Shown here piece after piece: positions 1 through 7,953 of a stretch of 64,000 nt of DNA. A model generated the notes under the pieces. It did not search any database. It was not told where the DNA came from and saw only the letters and a program-made list of their open reading frames with translations. Position numbers and translations under genes: made by a program. The DNA lies in contig NZ_JAYGIN010000022.1 of NCBI RefSeq assembly GCF_034931005.1, forward strand, positions 1 to 64,000, read 5' to 3'. Source of the DNA: Arcicella sp034931005 (GTDB lineage Bacteria; Bacteroidota; Bacteroidia; Cytophagales; Spirosomataceae). The stretch's first letter is position 1. Every line of letters starts with the position of its first letter.

Positions 1-66
1 AGGTAATTCCATGAGGTAAGTAAGAATAACAAATTAATTAATAATATTAAATATTGTCATCATTAC

Positions 67-127
67 GTAGGGGCGTATCGCATACGCCCAAAAAGTCGAG
101 ATGTGGGCGTATGCGATACGCCCCTAC
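67..127. repeat. Perfect 23-bp inverted repeat
   Basis: Two perfectly complementary 23-bp arms (67-89 and 105-127) enclose a 15-nt loop. The arms begin with GTAGGGGCGTAT and carry GGGCGTATGCGATACGCCC. It lies 62 bp before the first gene and is much more GC-rich than its surroundings, like a mobile palindromic repeat. A short fragment, GTAGGGGCGTT, recurs near 31382. It could also act as a terminator for a gene left of the window. Confidence 0.85.
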
Positions 128-188
128 ACAATATCAATTTATTTATTCCAAATACTTATAATTTGTCAAAAATTTAAAAAAACAAACA

Positions 189-890
189 ATGACACAGGAA
201 GTGATTTCTACTACGAAACTCATCAATTTTGAGAGCGTTAGTAAAACTTATCAGCTTGGCAATCAGAAAGTTCAGGCTTTAAAAGGAATAGATTTAACCA
301 TCAATTCAGGTGATTTTATGGCTATCGCTGGGCCTTCTGGAAGTGGTAAAAGCACCTTGCTTAACCTTTTAGCTTTGATTGACACGCCCACCAATGGACA
401 AATCAGTTACAATGATACTGACATTTCAACGCTGTCGGATAATCAAAAAACGATGTATCGAAATAAGGAAATCGGAATTGTTTTCCAGAATTATAATCTT
501 ATTCCTGTATTAGATGCTCTCGAAAATGTTGCTTTTGCCCTCCAAGTTCAGGGAATTCCCAACCACGTATGTTTGAGTAGGGCAGAAAAAATACTCAAAG
601 AGGTTGGTTTAGGTACTCATTTACATCATCGTCCTGCCAATTTGAGTGGCGGACAAAAACAGCGGGTTGCTATCGCCAGAGCTTTAGTGACTAATCCATC
701 GGTTGTCATTGCAGATGAACCTACGGCGGCATTAGATTCTAAAACAGGTATGGAAATTCTGGATTTGATGAAAGAGTTAAATTATACCAAGAATACAACT
801 TTTATATTCTCTACTCACGACAACCGAATCATCAATAGTGTTCAACACGTTGTGCAGATAGAGGATGGGCTTTTAATCAACCAATACTAA
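189..890 (+). CDS. ABC transporter ATPase, MacB/LolD type
   Basis: Energises an inner-membrane ABC transporter of the MacB/LolCDE/FtsE class, which moves lipoproteins, lipids or small molecules out of or across the envelope. Visible motifs are Walker A GPSGSGKST (residues 48-56), Q-loop Q100, signature LSGGQ (152-156) and Walker B VVIADEP (172-178). At 233 residues it is a stand-alone nucleotide-binding domain of normal length. It sits 4 nt before the FtsX-type permease, so the two surely form one transporter. The substrate is not shown by sequence. The LolA-like and beta-barrel genes further down suggest export toward the outer membrane. Confidence 0.93.
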   Translation: MTQEVISTTKLINFESVSKTYQLGNQKVQALKGIDLTINSGDFMAIAGPSGSGKSTLLNLLALIDTPTNGQISYNDTDISTLSDNQKTMYRNKEIGIVFQNYNLIPVLDALENVAFALQVQGIPNHVCLSRAEKILKEVGLGTHLHHRPANLSGGQKQRVAIARALVTNPSVVIADEPTAALDSKTGMEILDLMKELNYTKNTTFIFSTHDNRIINSVQHVVQIEDGLLINQY

Positions 891-894
891 AACC

Positions 895-2145
895 ATGAAT
901 TACTTACAGTTTGCATACAGAAACATTCTGCGTCATCGCAGACGCTCTATCGTAACCATCATGACCGTTTGTTTGGGTTTTGTGGCTTTGGGAGTTTTAG
1001 GAGGCTTTTTAAATAACATATTTTCAAGGCTGAAAGGACAGGCAATCGTTGCCGAACGTTTTGGTCACTTGACTTTTGCGAAAAAAGGTTTTCATGAAAA
1101 TGGAAAATTAGAACCCGAAAAATACCTTTGGAATGCTCAGGAATTAGCAAAAATCCTTTCGGTAACCCGTCAAAATGTGGATGTTGAATTGGCAACACCC
1201 CGACTCAGAATGTTTGGCGTAACCAGTAATGGTAAAGCATCGACCATTTTCGTAACTGAGGCGATTGTGCCTGAGGATGACCAAAAATTAATAAAAACTA
1301 ACGTGGACGGAAGGACTGAAATTGCTGGAATGGTAACTTTTGGAGCAAAAAAACAGGATAATTCAACGGTGATTGTGGGTTCTGAATTAGCAACGATGAT
1401 GAAAATTAAAAATGGACAAAATCTTACGTTACTGACTTCTACAAAAGATGGCGTTGCCAATGCCGTTGATGTGAAAATTTCTGGAAATTATAACACAGGT
1501 AACCCCGCTACCAATGATAAATTCATTCTTTCTGATTTTTCGTTAGCCCAAAATCTATACGATACTGATGGAGCTGAAAGAGTGATTGTAACTTTGAAAA
1601 ATCCTGAAAATATTGATGTTGTGAAGACTCAATTATTGGAACAATTGTCAAGTGCAGGTTTGCAGGTTGAGGCAAAAACTTGGGAAGAATTATCTCCATC
1701 TTACAAAAAAGTTACTACTTTATTTGGCATTATTTTTAGAGTATTGACCATTATTATTTCGGTTATCGTGCTGTTGACCGTGCTGAATACCATGCAAATG
1801 GTCGTGTCTGAAAGAACAAAAGAAATTGGAACGATGCGGGCAATCGGAATGCTCAGAAGCCAAGTTGTCAAACTTTTTTGTGTCGAAGGATTAATCATGG
1901 GTATCATGGGTTGTGTGTTGGCAATTCCTATCCTACTGGCAATTGCAGGGATTTTACAAGTCATCGGAATATCTTTTGTTCCGCCCGTAGCTTCGGTAGC
2001 AGTGCCATTGGTATTGATGCTCAAAGTGCCAAAATTGATATTCGTATTTGCATTATTTTCAATAGTGGCGATTGTCTCCTCATTTTTAGTATCAAGAAAA
2101 ATTGCTAATCAACAAATTGTAGATTCATTAATTCAATCAAATTAA
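895..2145 (+). CDS. ABC transporter permease, FtsX/MacB type
   Basis: Membrane half of the transporter formed with the preceding ATPase. The 416-residue protein has the MacB/LolC plan. One membrane helix lies near residues 20-43, followed by a large periplasmic domain to about residue 270, and then three C-terminal helices near 275-297, 325-355 and 370-400. The stretch SERTKEIGTMRAIGM before the penultimate helices is typical of FtsX-domain permeases and contacts the ATPase. The gene begins 4 nt after the ATPase stop and ends 4 nt before the sulfur-carrier gene. Because only one permease gene is present, a homodimer is likely, as in MacB. The substrate is unknown. Confidence 0.9.
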   Translation: MNYLQFAYRNILRHRRRSIVTIMTVCLGFVALGVLGGFLNNIFSRLKGQAIVAERFGHLTFAKKGFHENGKLEPEKYLWNAQELAKILSVTRQNVDVELATPRLRMFGVTSNGKASTIFVTEAIVPEDDQKLIKTNVDGRTEIAGMVTFGAKKQDNSTVIVGSELATMMKIKNGQNLTLLTSTKDGVANAVDVKISGNYNTGNPATNDKFILSDFSLAQNLYDTDGAERVIVTLKNPENIDVVKTQLLEQLSSAGLQVEAKTWEELSPSYKKVTTLFGIIFRVLTIIISVIVLLTVLNTMQMVVSERTKEIGTMRAIGMLRSQVVKLFCVEGLIMGIMGCVLAIPILLAIAGILQVIGISFVPPVASVAVPLVLMLKVPKLIFVFALFSIVAIVSSFLVSRKIANQQIVDSLIQSN

Positions 2146-2149
2146 AACG

Positions 2150-2434
2150 ATGGAAAAGACTCACGTAAAAATAAAATTCCCAAATCAGTTTGGGCAGTAT
2201 ATCAGCTATATTGACAACCTCGAATTTGAAGGAACGAAGATTGATGATTTCATCAATACACTTGATGGGATTTATGGAGACATCAAAGAACGAATCTTTG
2301 AGTCAGATGGTCGGGTAAGACCTTATATTAATCTCTTTTTGGGAAGTAAAAATATCGAATCTTTGGAAGGTATCCATACCAAAATTAACAACGGCGATAC
2401 CGTCGCATTGCTATTGTCAAGAGCAGGCGGGTGA
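2150..2434 (+). CDS. MoaD/ThiS-like sulfur carrier protein
   Basis: A 94-residue beta-grasp protein ending exactly in Gly-Gly (SRAGG). This is the hallmark of MoaD, ThiS and CysO carriers, whose terminal glycine is adenylated by an E1 enzyme and converted to a thiocarboxylate sulfur donor. The middle part (VRPYINLFLGSKNI) and the NNGDTVALLL tail match the MoaD/CysO group better than the shorter ThiS. It starts 4 nt after the permease gene, so it is translated from the same transcript. The likely E1 is the rhodanese-ThiF fusion at 7954-9123 and the likely user is the cysteine-synthase homologue at 9321. No JAMM/Mec peptidase, which frees cysteine from CysO in actinobacteria, was seen nearby. 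Confidence 0.85.
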   Translation: MEKTHVKIKFPNQFGQYISYIDNLEFEGTKIDDFINTLDGIYGDIKERIFESDGRVRPYINLFLGSKNIESLEGIHTKINNGDTVALLLSRAGG

Positions 2435-2468
2435 TATAATGCTAATTTTCTCTAAACTATTTAAGACG

Positions 2469-3611
2469 ATGAAAAAACTAAAACTATGGGTTTTCGCTGG
2501 ATTCTTATTGTTCATCAATAATTCCTGTAAAGAACCCAATATCCCCATAAAAGAAGAAGAGGAAGTTCAGTCATTTCTAAGAGATATTAGGGCTGTTTAC
2601 TTTGATAATTTGAATTTTGATTCAAAAGAAATCAGGGCTTCGACACCTCAATTTATAGAAAATTTTGAGAAGACCTATCATAAATTAGAACAGGAACATT
2701 CACAAGGGAAATTTACCAGCTTCAATGATTTAGAGAATTTTCAATTGGCAGGAATGTATTATTCTTTTTATCTCTTGGCGATTGGAGGAACATACTCGGA
2801 TAAAGATTTGACTTTCCAAGAAATCAATGGGACTCGTCAGGTGGGTTTGTACTCTAAATTACCCGCAACCACTTTTGATTACGAGCAGAAAGAATTGGAA
2901 GCCATGATGGAAAGAGCCAAATATGTTTCGCACAAATCTACTTATCTCACAGGTTTCAATGATAAGGCTTATGGTTTTTACTTGGCGGTGAGGCAGGTTC
3001 AAGAAAGGGTGAAAAATAAAAATAATTTTAACAATCCCATTGCCCACGATTCTCTGATGAATTACACCAGTCGCTATCTTTTAGATTATGAAGATTTGGG
3101 CGTTTGGAATATCTTGATGACGATGGCAACTATCACCAATTATAAAGACAGTCTCAATACATTCAAGAACCCAAACATGGATATTCCCTTGTTTAATATC
3201 AATACAAGGTTGGTACCTGGGGCTTTGCGAGATTTGGGAGGAAGGCTTCCTGAAATATTAGGGCCATTATACCGATTTGACATTAATCTCAAAAAAGTAG
3301 ATTGGTTAATTCAACAAAAAAGCACCCTTTCTGATGATGATATTTCAGAAATAAATAATTACATAACATCATTAGATAGAGCGTCCAATTATATTCTTAC
3401 CGACAAAAGAAAAATCTTGGAAGCTTGGGATTACAAAGAAACCTTTTTTGAAAGAGTACGGAAGGTACAAGATTTGAAGGCAGCCTTAGTGAAACACTCT
3501 CTTAATAGAAAAACGGCAAAACCAACGACTGATTTAGGGGCATTTATAAATTCAAAGGCTTTCAAAAAACCATATACTTGTTACGGATGTCATCAAAAAA
3601 CGGGTTTGTAA
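2469..3611 (+). CDS. Lipoprotein with C-terminal c-type heme motif
   Basis: Family not recognised. I start it at the ATG at 2469 rather than an in-frame ATG at 2439, because this gives a clean lipoprotein signal (MKKLKLWVF, hydrophobic core, lipobox ending INNSC). The mature part is mostly soluble and probably helical, with no repeats that I can see. Near the C-terminus is CYGCH, a CxxCH heme-c attachment motif, only about five residues from the end. A single late heme site suggests an electron-transfer or sensing role at the membrane surface. The gene follows the sulfur carrier by 34 nt and closes the first transcription block. Nothing in it predicts a substrate. Confidence 0.75.
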   Translation: MKKLKLWVFAGFLLFINNSCKEPNIPIKEEEEVQSFLRDIRAVYFDNLNFDSKEIRASTPQFIENFEKTYHKLEQEHSQGKFTSFNDLENFQLAGMYYSFYLLAIGGTYSDKDLTFQEINGTRQVGLYSKLPATTFDYEQKELEAMMERAKYVSHKSTYLTGFNDKAYGFYLAVRQVQERVKNKNNFNNPIAHDSLMNYTSRYLLDYEDLGVWNILMTMATITNYKDSLNTFKNPNMDIPLFNINTRLVPGALRDLGGRLPEILGPLYRFDINLKKVDWLIQQKSTLSDDDISEINNYITSLDRASNYILTDKRKILEAWDYKETFFERVRKVQDLKAALVKHSLNRKTAKPTTDLGAFINSKAFKKPYTCYGCHQKTGL

Positions 3612-3619
3612 AAGTGAAA

Positions 3620-3895
3620 CTGTTTAATAAGTTACGGAACTATATACTTATTAATGCAAAACCGCTGACGGGGTGAAAAACCGCCGTCAGGGTTACGGAA
3701 GAAGACCCTGACGGCGGTTTTTCACCCCGTCAGCGGTTAATTTGGGTCAAATTTGCATTTGCATTTTTAAGTACATAATTCCGATAAGTTATTTCAACTT
3801 CCCGAAACAATATCCATTGCGGTTAAATAACTTTTGGGAAGTCCACAAATCAAATATTTTAGGATAAAAATTATTTAGAAAAACTTATTGAACAG
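3620..3895. repeat. Palindromic repeat family A, interrupted
   Basis: Family A elements begin CTGTTTAATAAGTT and end AACTTATT(A/G)AACAG, with an inner CTTCCCGAAA hairpin half. This copy is split by a 150-bp insertion (3634-3783). Removing the insertion and one ATAAGTT restores the same left-end sequence found at 23571. Together with the insertion it fills the 320-bp gap between two genes. No ORF is present. Confidence 0.8.
3634..3783. repeat. Nested element with 34-bp perfect inverted repeat
   Basis: Starts ACGGAACTATATACTT, ends near AAGTACATAATTCCG, and is flanked by ATAAGTT on both sides (3627-3633 and 3784-3790), which looks like a 7-bp target duplication. Inside, arms 3660-3693 and 3705-3738 are perfectly complementary over 34 bp. 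A similar half-copy, reverse-complemented, lies at 31270-31332, and a degenerate one near 17280. It is a non-autonomous, MITE-like repeat. Confidence 0.8.
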
Positions 3896-3931
3896 TGTAT
3901 TCAATATTATTTCCCTAAACCTAAATCAGTT

Positions 3932-4378
3932 ATGTTAAAAATATTTCTTTTAAATGTTCATCTCATTGCTACCATCGTTTGGGTTGGGGCAGTTTTTATG
4001 GGAACATTCATTGATTGGCCTGCTGCCAAAAAAACAGTCAAAGAAGAAGAGTTTCCATTTAGGTTTATCGTTGGGCAAGGAAGCCGTGTGTTTTATAGTG
4101 TTTACACAGGTATATTTCTTATTTGGTCTTCGGGAATTGGTTTGGTTATTCTCCATCCGCCCCAAACTCCCAGAGAAATATTGATGCTTATCGGAAAGGT
4201 TTTGGCACTCACTTTTATGACTGGTTTTACGATGTATGGTACATTCTCTACTTGGCCAAAACTCCAATTAGCCACTCATAAAGAAGCTCATAAATTATAT
4301 GAAAACTATATGAAAAGAGCTATGGCAACTTTTACTTTTGGGCTTATTGCTTCGGTATTAGGCTTGTGGATTTATTAA
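3932..4378 (+). CDS. CopD-like small membrane protein
   Basis: A 148-residue integral membrane protein with about four helices (near residues 3-25, 52-73, 82-103 and 125-147). The N-terminal HLIATIVWVGA, with a histidine followed by a WxGA turn, resembles the start of CopD and related heme- or copper-linked membrane families, which use this histidine as a ligand. It lies alone between two repeat-filled gaps in the sulfur cluster, after the heme-motif lipoprotein, so a link to heme or copper is possible. The family call is by resemblance only. It could equally be another small DUF membrane protein. Confidence 0.6.
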   Translation: MLKIFLLNVHLIATIVWVGAVFMGTFIDWPAAKKTVKEEEFPFRFIVGQGSRVFYSVYTGIFLIWSSGIGLVILHPPQTPREILMLIGKVLALTFMTGFTMYGTFSTWPKLQLATHKEAHKLYENYMKRAMATFTFGLIASVLGLWIY

Positions 4379-4471
4379 TTTGACTTATGTAGGACAAGTT
4401 CCCAACCTGTCAATCAGATTTTAACCTGTCCTACAAAAATCACGGTAAAACTTAAATTTAAAACTAAATGC

Positions 4472-4605
4472 ACTATTTGATGAGTTGTCTGTTCAATTTT
4501 TATCCCCAATATAGAACCTTCCGAAAATAGAAAAAACTTTCGGGGAGTTCCCACAATCAAAGATTTTAGGATAAGAATTATTTAGAAAACTCATTAAACA
4601 CTGTA
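4472..4605. repeat. Palindromic repeat family A, diverged copy
   Basis: Runs from CACTATTTGATGAGTT to AACTCATTAAACACTG and keeps the internal half ACTTTCGGGGAGTTC and the tail TTTTAGGATAAGAATTATTTAGAAAA shared in part with 3850-3890 and 23640-23665. It ends 12 bp before the next start codon, so it may form most of that gene's 5' leader. Confidence 0.65.
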
Positions 4606-4617
4606 CTAAATCAATCA

Positions 4618-5370
4618 ATGAAAAAACTTTCAATATTGCTCATTATCAGTGTTTTATGTGCAAACGTTCTTTTCTCTCAAGACCAAGAAGTTGTTAAGGC
4701 ACTGAAAAAATCAGATTTCTATCGTGGTGGTAGCGAAGGAATTGAATGGAACGTGAAAGTTCAAAATATAGAACAAGGGCAATTGAAAAACGACCTCGTT
4801 TTATCTGTTGAAGGTTCTGCCAATGATAGTCATTTTTATTCGCTGATTTCATTCTTAGAACCCAAAAAGTTTGGAGGACAAAAGTTGTTGATTCGTGATA
4901 ATAATATGTGGTTTATCAAGCAAGGTTTGACCAACCCCGTCCCTATTTCGAGCCGACAAAGACTTTCGGGAAGTGCCGCCAATGCAGATGTTGCGGCTGC
5001 CAATTATTCGAAAGACTATACCATTGAGTCCGTAGAAAATGGGACATTCAACAACGCCAATTGCTGGGTTTTGGAACTCAAAGCCAAAGATAATTTAATC
5101 ACTTATCCGAAGGTGAAATACTGGATAAGCAAGAAAGAGAATTTTGGTTTAAAAGCTGAGTTTTATGGAAAATCAGATAAACTCATCAAAACGGCAACTT
5201 TTGAGTACCATAATAAAATTGAATATAAATCTCAGAAATATGATTACCTCTCGAAAATTTCAATCTCTGATATGATTAACAAAGATGATAAAACCATTTT
5301 GAGTATTTCGAGTGTTTCGTTTCCCGTTTTTAGTAGTTCTAAATTTCAAAAAGACCGATTATTAGATTAA
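4618..5370 (+). CDS. LolA-like outer-membrane lipoprotein-sorting protein
   Basis: A 250-residue exported protein with a signal peptide (MKKLSILLIISVLCANVLFS) followed by a probably all-beta domain. The phrases IEWNVKVQN, FLEPKKFGGQKLLIRDNNMWF and YWISKKENFGLKAEFYGKS match the LolA/LolB-like fold group that carries acyl or hydrophobic cargo across the periplasm (the TP-0789 type). With the MacB/LolDE-type ABC pair upstream and the beta-barrel gene downstream, it completes a Lol- or Mla-like path from inner to outer membrane. Which cargo it binds is not visible. It is followed by a terminator-like hairpin. Confidence 0.75.
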   Translation: MKKLSILLIISVLCANVLFSQDQEVVKALKKSDFYRGGSEGIEWNVKVQNIEQGQLKNDLVLSVEGSANDSHFYSLISFLEPKKFGGQKLLIRDNNMWFIKQGLTNPVPISSRQRLSGSAANADVAAANYSKDYTIESVENGTFNNANCWVLELKAKDNLITYPKVKYWISKKENFGLKAEFYGKSDKLIKTATFEYHNKIEYKSQKYDYLSKISISDMINKDDKTILSISSVSFPVFSSSKFQKDRLLD

Positions 5371-5376
5371 GAAAAT

Positions 5377-5428
5377 AACCTCAGACGAGCGTAGGTCGCT
5401 CCGCCCCTCTCAACTGGGCTGAGGTTTT
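5377..5428 (+). terminator. Hairpin terminator after the LolA-like gene
   Basis: Arms AACCTCAG (5377-5384) and CTGAGGTT (5419-5426) pair, and the second arm runs into TTTT. It lies 6 bp after the stop codon. A related hairpin with the same CTGAGGTTTT end is at 12495-12547, so it may also be a dispersed repeat. Confidence 0.5.
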
Positions 5429-5431
5429 ATA

Positions 5432-5540
5432 AGAAGCTGTTTAGGTTAATTTTTTGAACGTGAAAATGATAAGTTTTTGAATGATTTGTAGCCTAAAAAC
5501 TACTTTTTTTAACTCGAATAAATTAACCTAAACAGCTTCT
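5432..5540. repeat. 109-bp palindromic element D, copy 1
   Basis: Bounded by perfect 20-bp inverted repeats (5432-5451 and 5521-5540) starting AGAAGCTGTTTAGG. Copy 2 is at 9131-9239, with the same length and only two differences. Inside is a small stem GTAG...CTAC, which becomes GTAA...TTAC in copy 2, a compensating pair of changes. No ORF is present. Confidence 0.9.
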
Positions 5541-5576
5541 AAATTATTTTTGAACGCTTGCTCAACCTTAAAACCA

Positions 5577-6890
5577 ATGAAAAAGATATTTATTTTACTT
5601 CTTATACTTTATAATCAGCAAGCTTTTTGTGTCGAAAAAACAGATTCTTTGAAGAAAAAAACCTTCTTTTGGTCGCTTCAAAGTATGGGATTCGGACGAG
5701 CAACGGGTTTTGCCAACAAAATTGGTTCTATTAATCCAGAGAATAGAATTGCCAAATTGAATGATTATGATGGCGGAATTTATTTCAGACCAGATTTCAG
5801 ACTGAAATTAAAAGGATTGGATTTTTGGGCAAAGCCTCGTATCCATGTAGATTTTCCGCAAAATCCTTACCCCAGAGGACAACACGTTTGGAATTATGAA
5901 GGATATTCAACAGAGTTTTTCTTCCAAGAATTAAAATCTCGTTGGCAAATCAATCAACAGTTTTTTGTTCAAGGCGGAAGGTATTACAAACAGATTGGAA
6001 CATCCATTTTTGTCAATCCAAGTAACCCTTTTATTGTCAATACAAGCAGATTGAATCCCAAAATTGAGTTATTTCCAATGGATTTTTTGGAGGTAAGTTT
6101 TTCTTCTAATAGTTCATGGAATTATACTTTGATTGCCAATTTGGGAGCAGCAAATACGCCAGTTTTCAAAGAACCATTTTTGAAATTTGAACGAAATTAT
6201 GGACTCTTTATTGAACATTATGGTGATGCCAACAATGAAGGAGTTATTTTTTCGGCTGATGAAGTAGGTAGATTTCGGCTTGGAGGTTATGCCCAAAAAA
6301 ACGTGAGTGAGTCGGTAGTAATGTGGACAGATTTTTCGGCTGATTATCGACCCAATCGCTTTTATCCAGCCATCGGCAGTAGTACAGGTTTGTTAAATTA
6401 TGAAATGGTAAATGGCGAAGAAAATGATAAAGTCTTTATTTCTGGTTTAATTGGAGCGTCTTATACTTTTAACTGGGGACCAACCATTCAGCTTGAATAT
6501 TTCTATCATGGCAAAGGGTATAATCAGGAGCAATTTGATAGATTATCCACACAAATTAATACTGCTCCAAATTATAATTTTGATGTAACCAGGCAATTAT
6601 CTGATTTGAATTTAGGAAGGTCGATAAATTCTGGACTTCCCCTAAACCGTCAAAATTATGTGTTTACTCAGTTTGGACAAAATGATTTATTCGATAAACT
6701 GAATATCAATGTACGAAATCTGTACTCAATAGACGACTCGGTTAATCAGCTTTCTGCATTGGTTGAATACAATGTAGCCGATAACCTTGAGATTTATGGA
6801 TTAGCACTCAAAAGTACCTCGCCAAAATCAATAGATTATACTCAACTGATTAATTATCAACTCATGATTGGATTAATTTCAAAATTCTAA
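5577..6890 (+). CDS. Outer-membrane beta-barrel protein
   Basis: A 437-residue exported protein. I take the ATG at 5577, which gives the signal peptide MKKIFILLLILYNQQAFC, not the TTG 27 nt upstream. The body has many alternating aromatic strands (for example FYPAIGSSTGLLNYEM and PTIQLEYFYHGKGY), and the protein ends in MIGLISKF, a C-terminal phenylalanine typical of barrels inserted by BAM. It resembles porins or DUF1302-like barrels that pair with LolA-like proteins. It ends 5 nt before the TauE/SafE gene, so the two are co-transcribed. It is a reasonable outer-membrane exit or entry point for the pathway in this cluster. The substrate is unknown. Confidence 0.75.
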   Translation: MKKIFILLLILYNQQAFCVEKTDSLKKKTFFWSLQSMGFGRATGFANKIGSINPENRIAKLNDYDGGIYFRPDFRLKLKGLDFWAKPRIHVDFPQNPYPRGQHVWNYEGYSTEFFFQELKSRWQINQQFFVQGGRYYKQIGTSIFVNPSNPFIVNTSRLNPKIELFPMDFLEVSFSSNSSWNYTLIANLGAANTPVFKEPFLKFERNYGLFIEHYGDANNEGVIFSADEVGRFRLGGYAQKNVSESVVMWTDFSADYRPNRFYPAIGSSTGLLNYEMVNGEENDKVFISGLIGASYTFNWGPTIQLEYFYHGKGYNQEQFDRLSTQINTAPNYNFDVTRQLSDLNLGRSINSGLPLNRQNYVFTQFGQNDLFDKLNINVRNLYSIDDSVNQLSALVEYNVADNLEIYGLALKSTSPKSIDYTQLINYQLMIGLISKF

Positions 6891-6895
6891 ATACT

Positions 6896-7933
6896 ATGAA
6901 AAACGTAATCTCTGCCAAATCTCCCAAACCGTGGCTTTATATTTTTTTCCTAATTTCTGTCATTTCCACTTGGTTATGGTACATGATTAGCCACGACAAT
7001 TTCGGTATTTTTGCCACTCGCTGGCCTGCTGCCCTTACCATGTTATTTGGTTCGTTTATCGCTGGAGCAAGCCCTGAAGGAAGTGCCGCCATTGCTTATC
7101 CTATATTTACCTTATTATTGAAAATTCCACCTGATGTCACCCGAAATTTTGCTTTTGCAATTCAAAGTATCGGCATGACTTCAGCCAGTTTATTAATCTT
7201 GGGTTTGAAGATTAAAGTAGATTGGAATTATATTCTGTACGTATCAATCGGGGGTATTTTTGGCTTAGTGTTCGGTACTTATTACATAGCTCCTTTAATT
7301 TCCCCAATGCACGCCAAATTGTTCTTTGTTTCGCTGTGGTTGAGTTTTGGTATAGCCTTGTGGTTGCAGAATAAAAATAGTCATCGAGAAGTTTTTGATA
7401 GTATTCAAAACCTGTTGAAATCGGATATTTTGAAACTCGTTTTGTTTGGTTTTGTGGGTGGAATTATATCATCCATTTTTGGGACAGGAATCAATATTTT
7501 TACTTTCTGTTTGATGACTATATATTATCAAGTTAGTGAAAAAGTGGCAACGCCGTCTTCGGTTATCATTATGACCATCGAAACATTGTTAGGCGTTTTT
7601 ATTCATACAAAAATCAACCATGATTTTCAACCGCTTGCTTTTGAACTTTGGTTAACGTGTATTCCTGTGGTGGTGTTTTTTGCCCCTTTTGGAGCTTTCG
7701 TAATTAGCAAAATGAGGCGAGAAAGTATCGCTCAAATTTTATATAGTATCCTCATTATTCAATTTTTAGGAGCTATGTGGGTTATTAAACCTTCAATTTT
7801 ACAATTTTTAATTTGTGTGGTTATTCTCTTTGTTGGTATTGGTCTATTCAGTTATTTGGCGGTCATTAGTAAACGACGAATGAGACAGTCTCGCAAGCAA
7901 AAAATGATTTATATTCAATCAGTTACAGCATAA
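6896..7933 (+). CDS. TauE/SafE-family sulfite or sulfur-anion exporter
   Basis: A 345-residue polytopic membrane protein with eight or nine helices and the two-repeat plan of TauE/SafE. Small-residue motifs (FGSFIAGASPEGSAAIAYPIF and FGFVGGIISSIFGTGINIF) mark the two repeats. Family members export sulfite, sulfoacetate or other small organosulfur anions. It starts 5 nt after the barrel gene and ends 20 nt before the rhodanese-E1 gene. It is therefore embedded between an envelope protein and a sulfur-activation enzyme, which supports a sulfur compound as cargo. Direction and substrate are inference. Confidence 0.85.
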   Translation: MKNVISAKSPKPWLYIFFLISVISTWLWYMISHDNFGIFATRWPAALTMLFGSFIAGASPEGSAAIAYPIFTLLLKIPPDVTRNFAFAIQSIGMTSASLLILGLKIKVDWNYILYVSIGGIFGLVFGTYYIAPLISPMHAKLFFVSLWLSFGIALWLQNKNSHREVFDSIQNLLKSDILKLVLFGFVGGIISSIFGTGINIFTFCLMTIYYQVSEKVATPSSVIIMTIETLLGVFIHTKINHDFQPLAFELWLTCIPVVVFFAPFGAFVISKMRRESIAQILYSILIIQFLGAMWVIKPSILQFLICVVILFVGIGLFSYLAVISKRRMRQSRKQKMIYIQSVTA

Positions 7934-7953
7934 AAATAATACCCTCTAAACTC

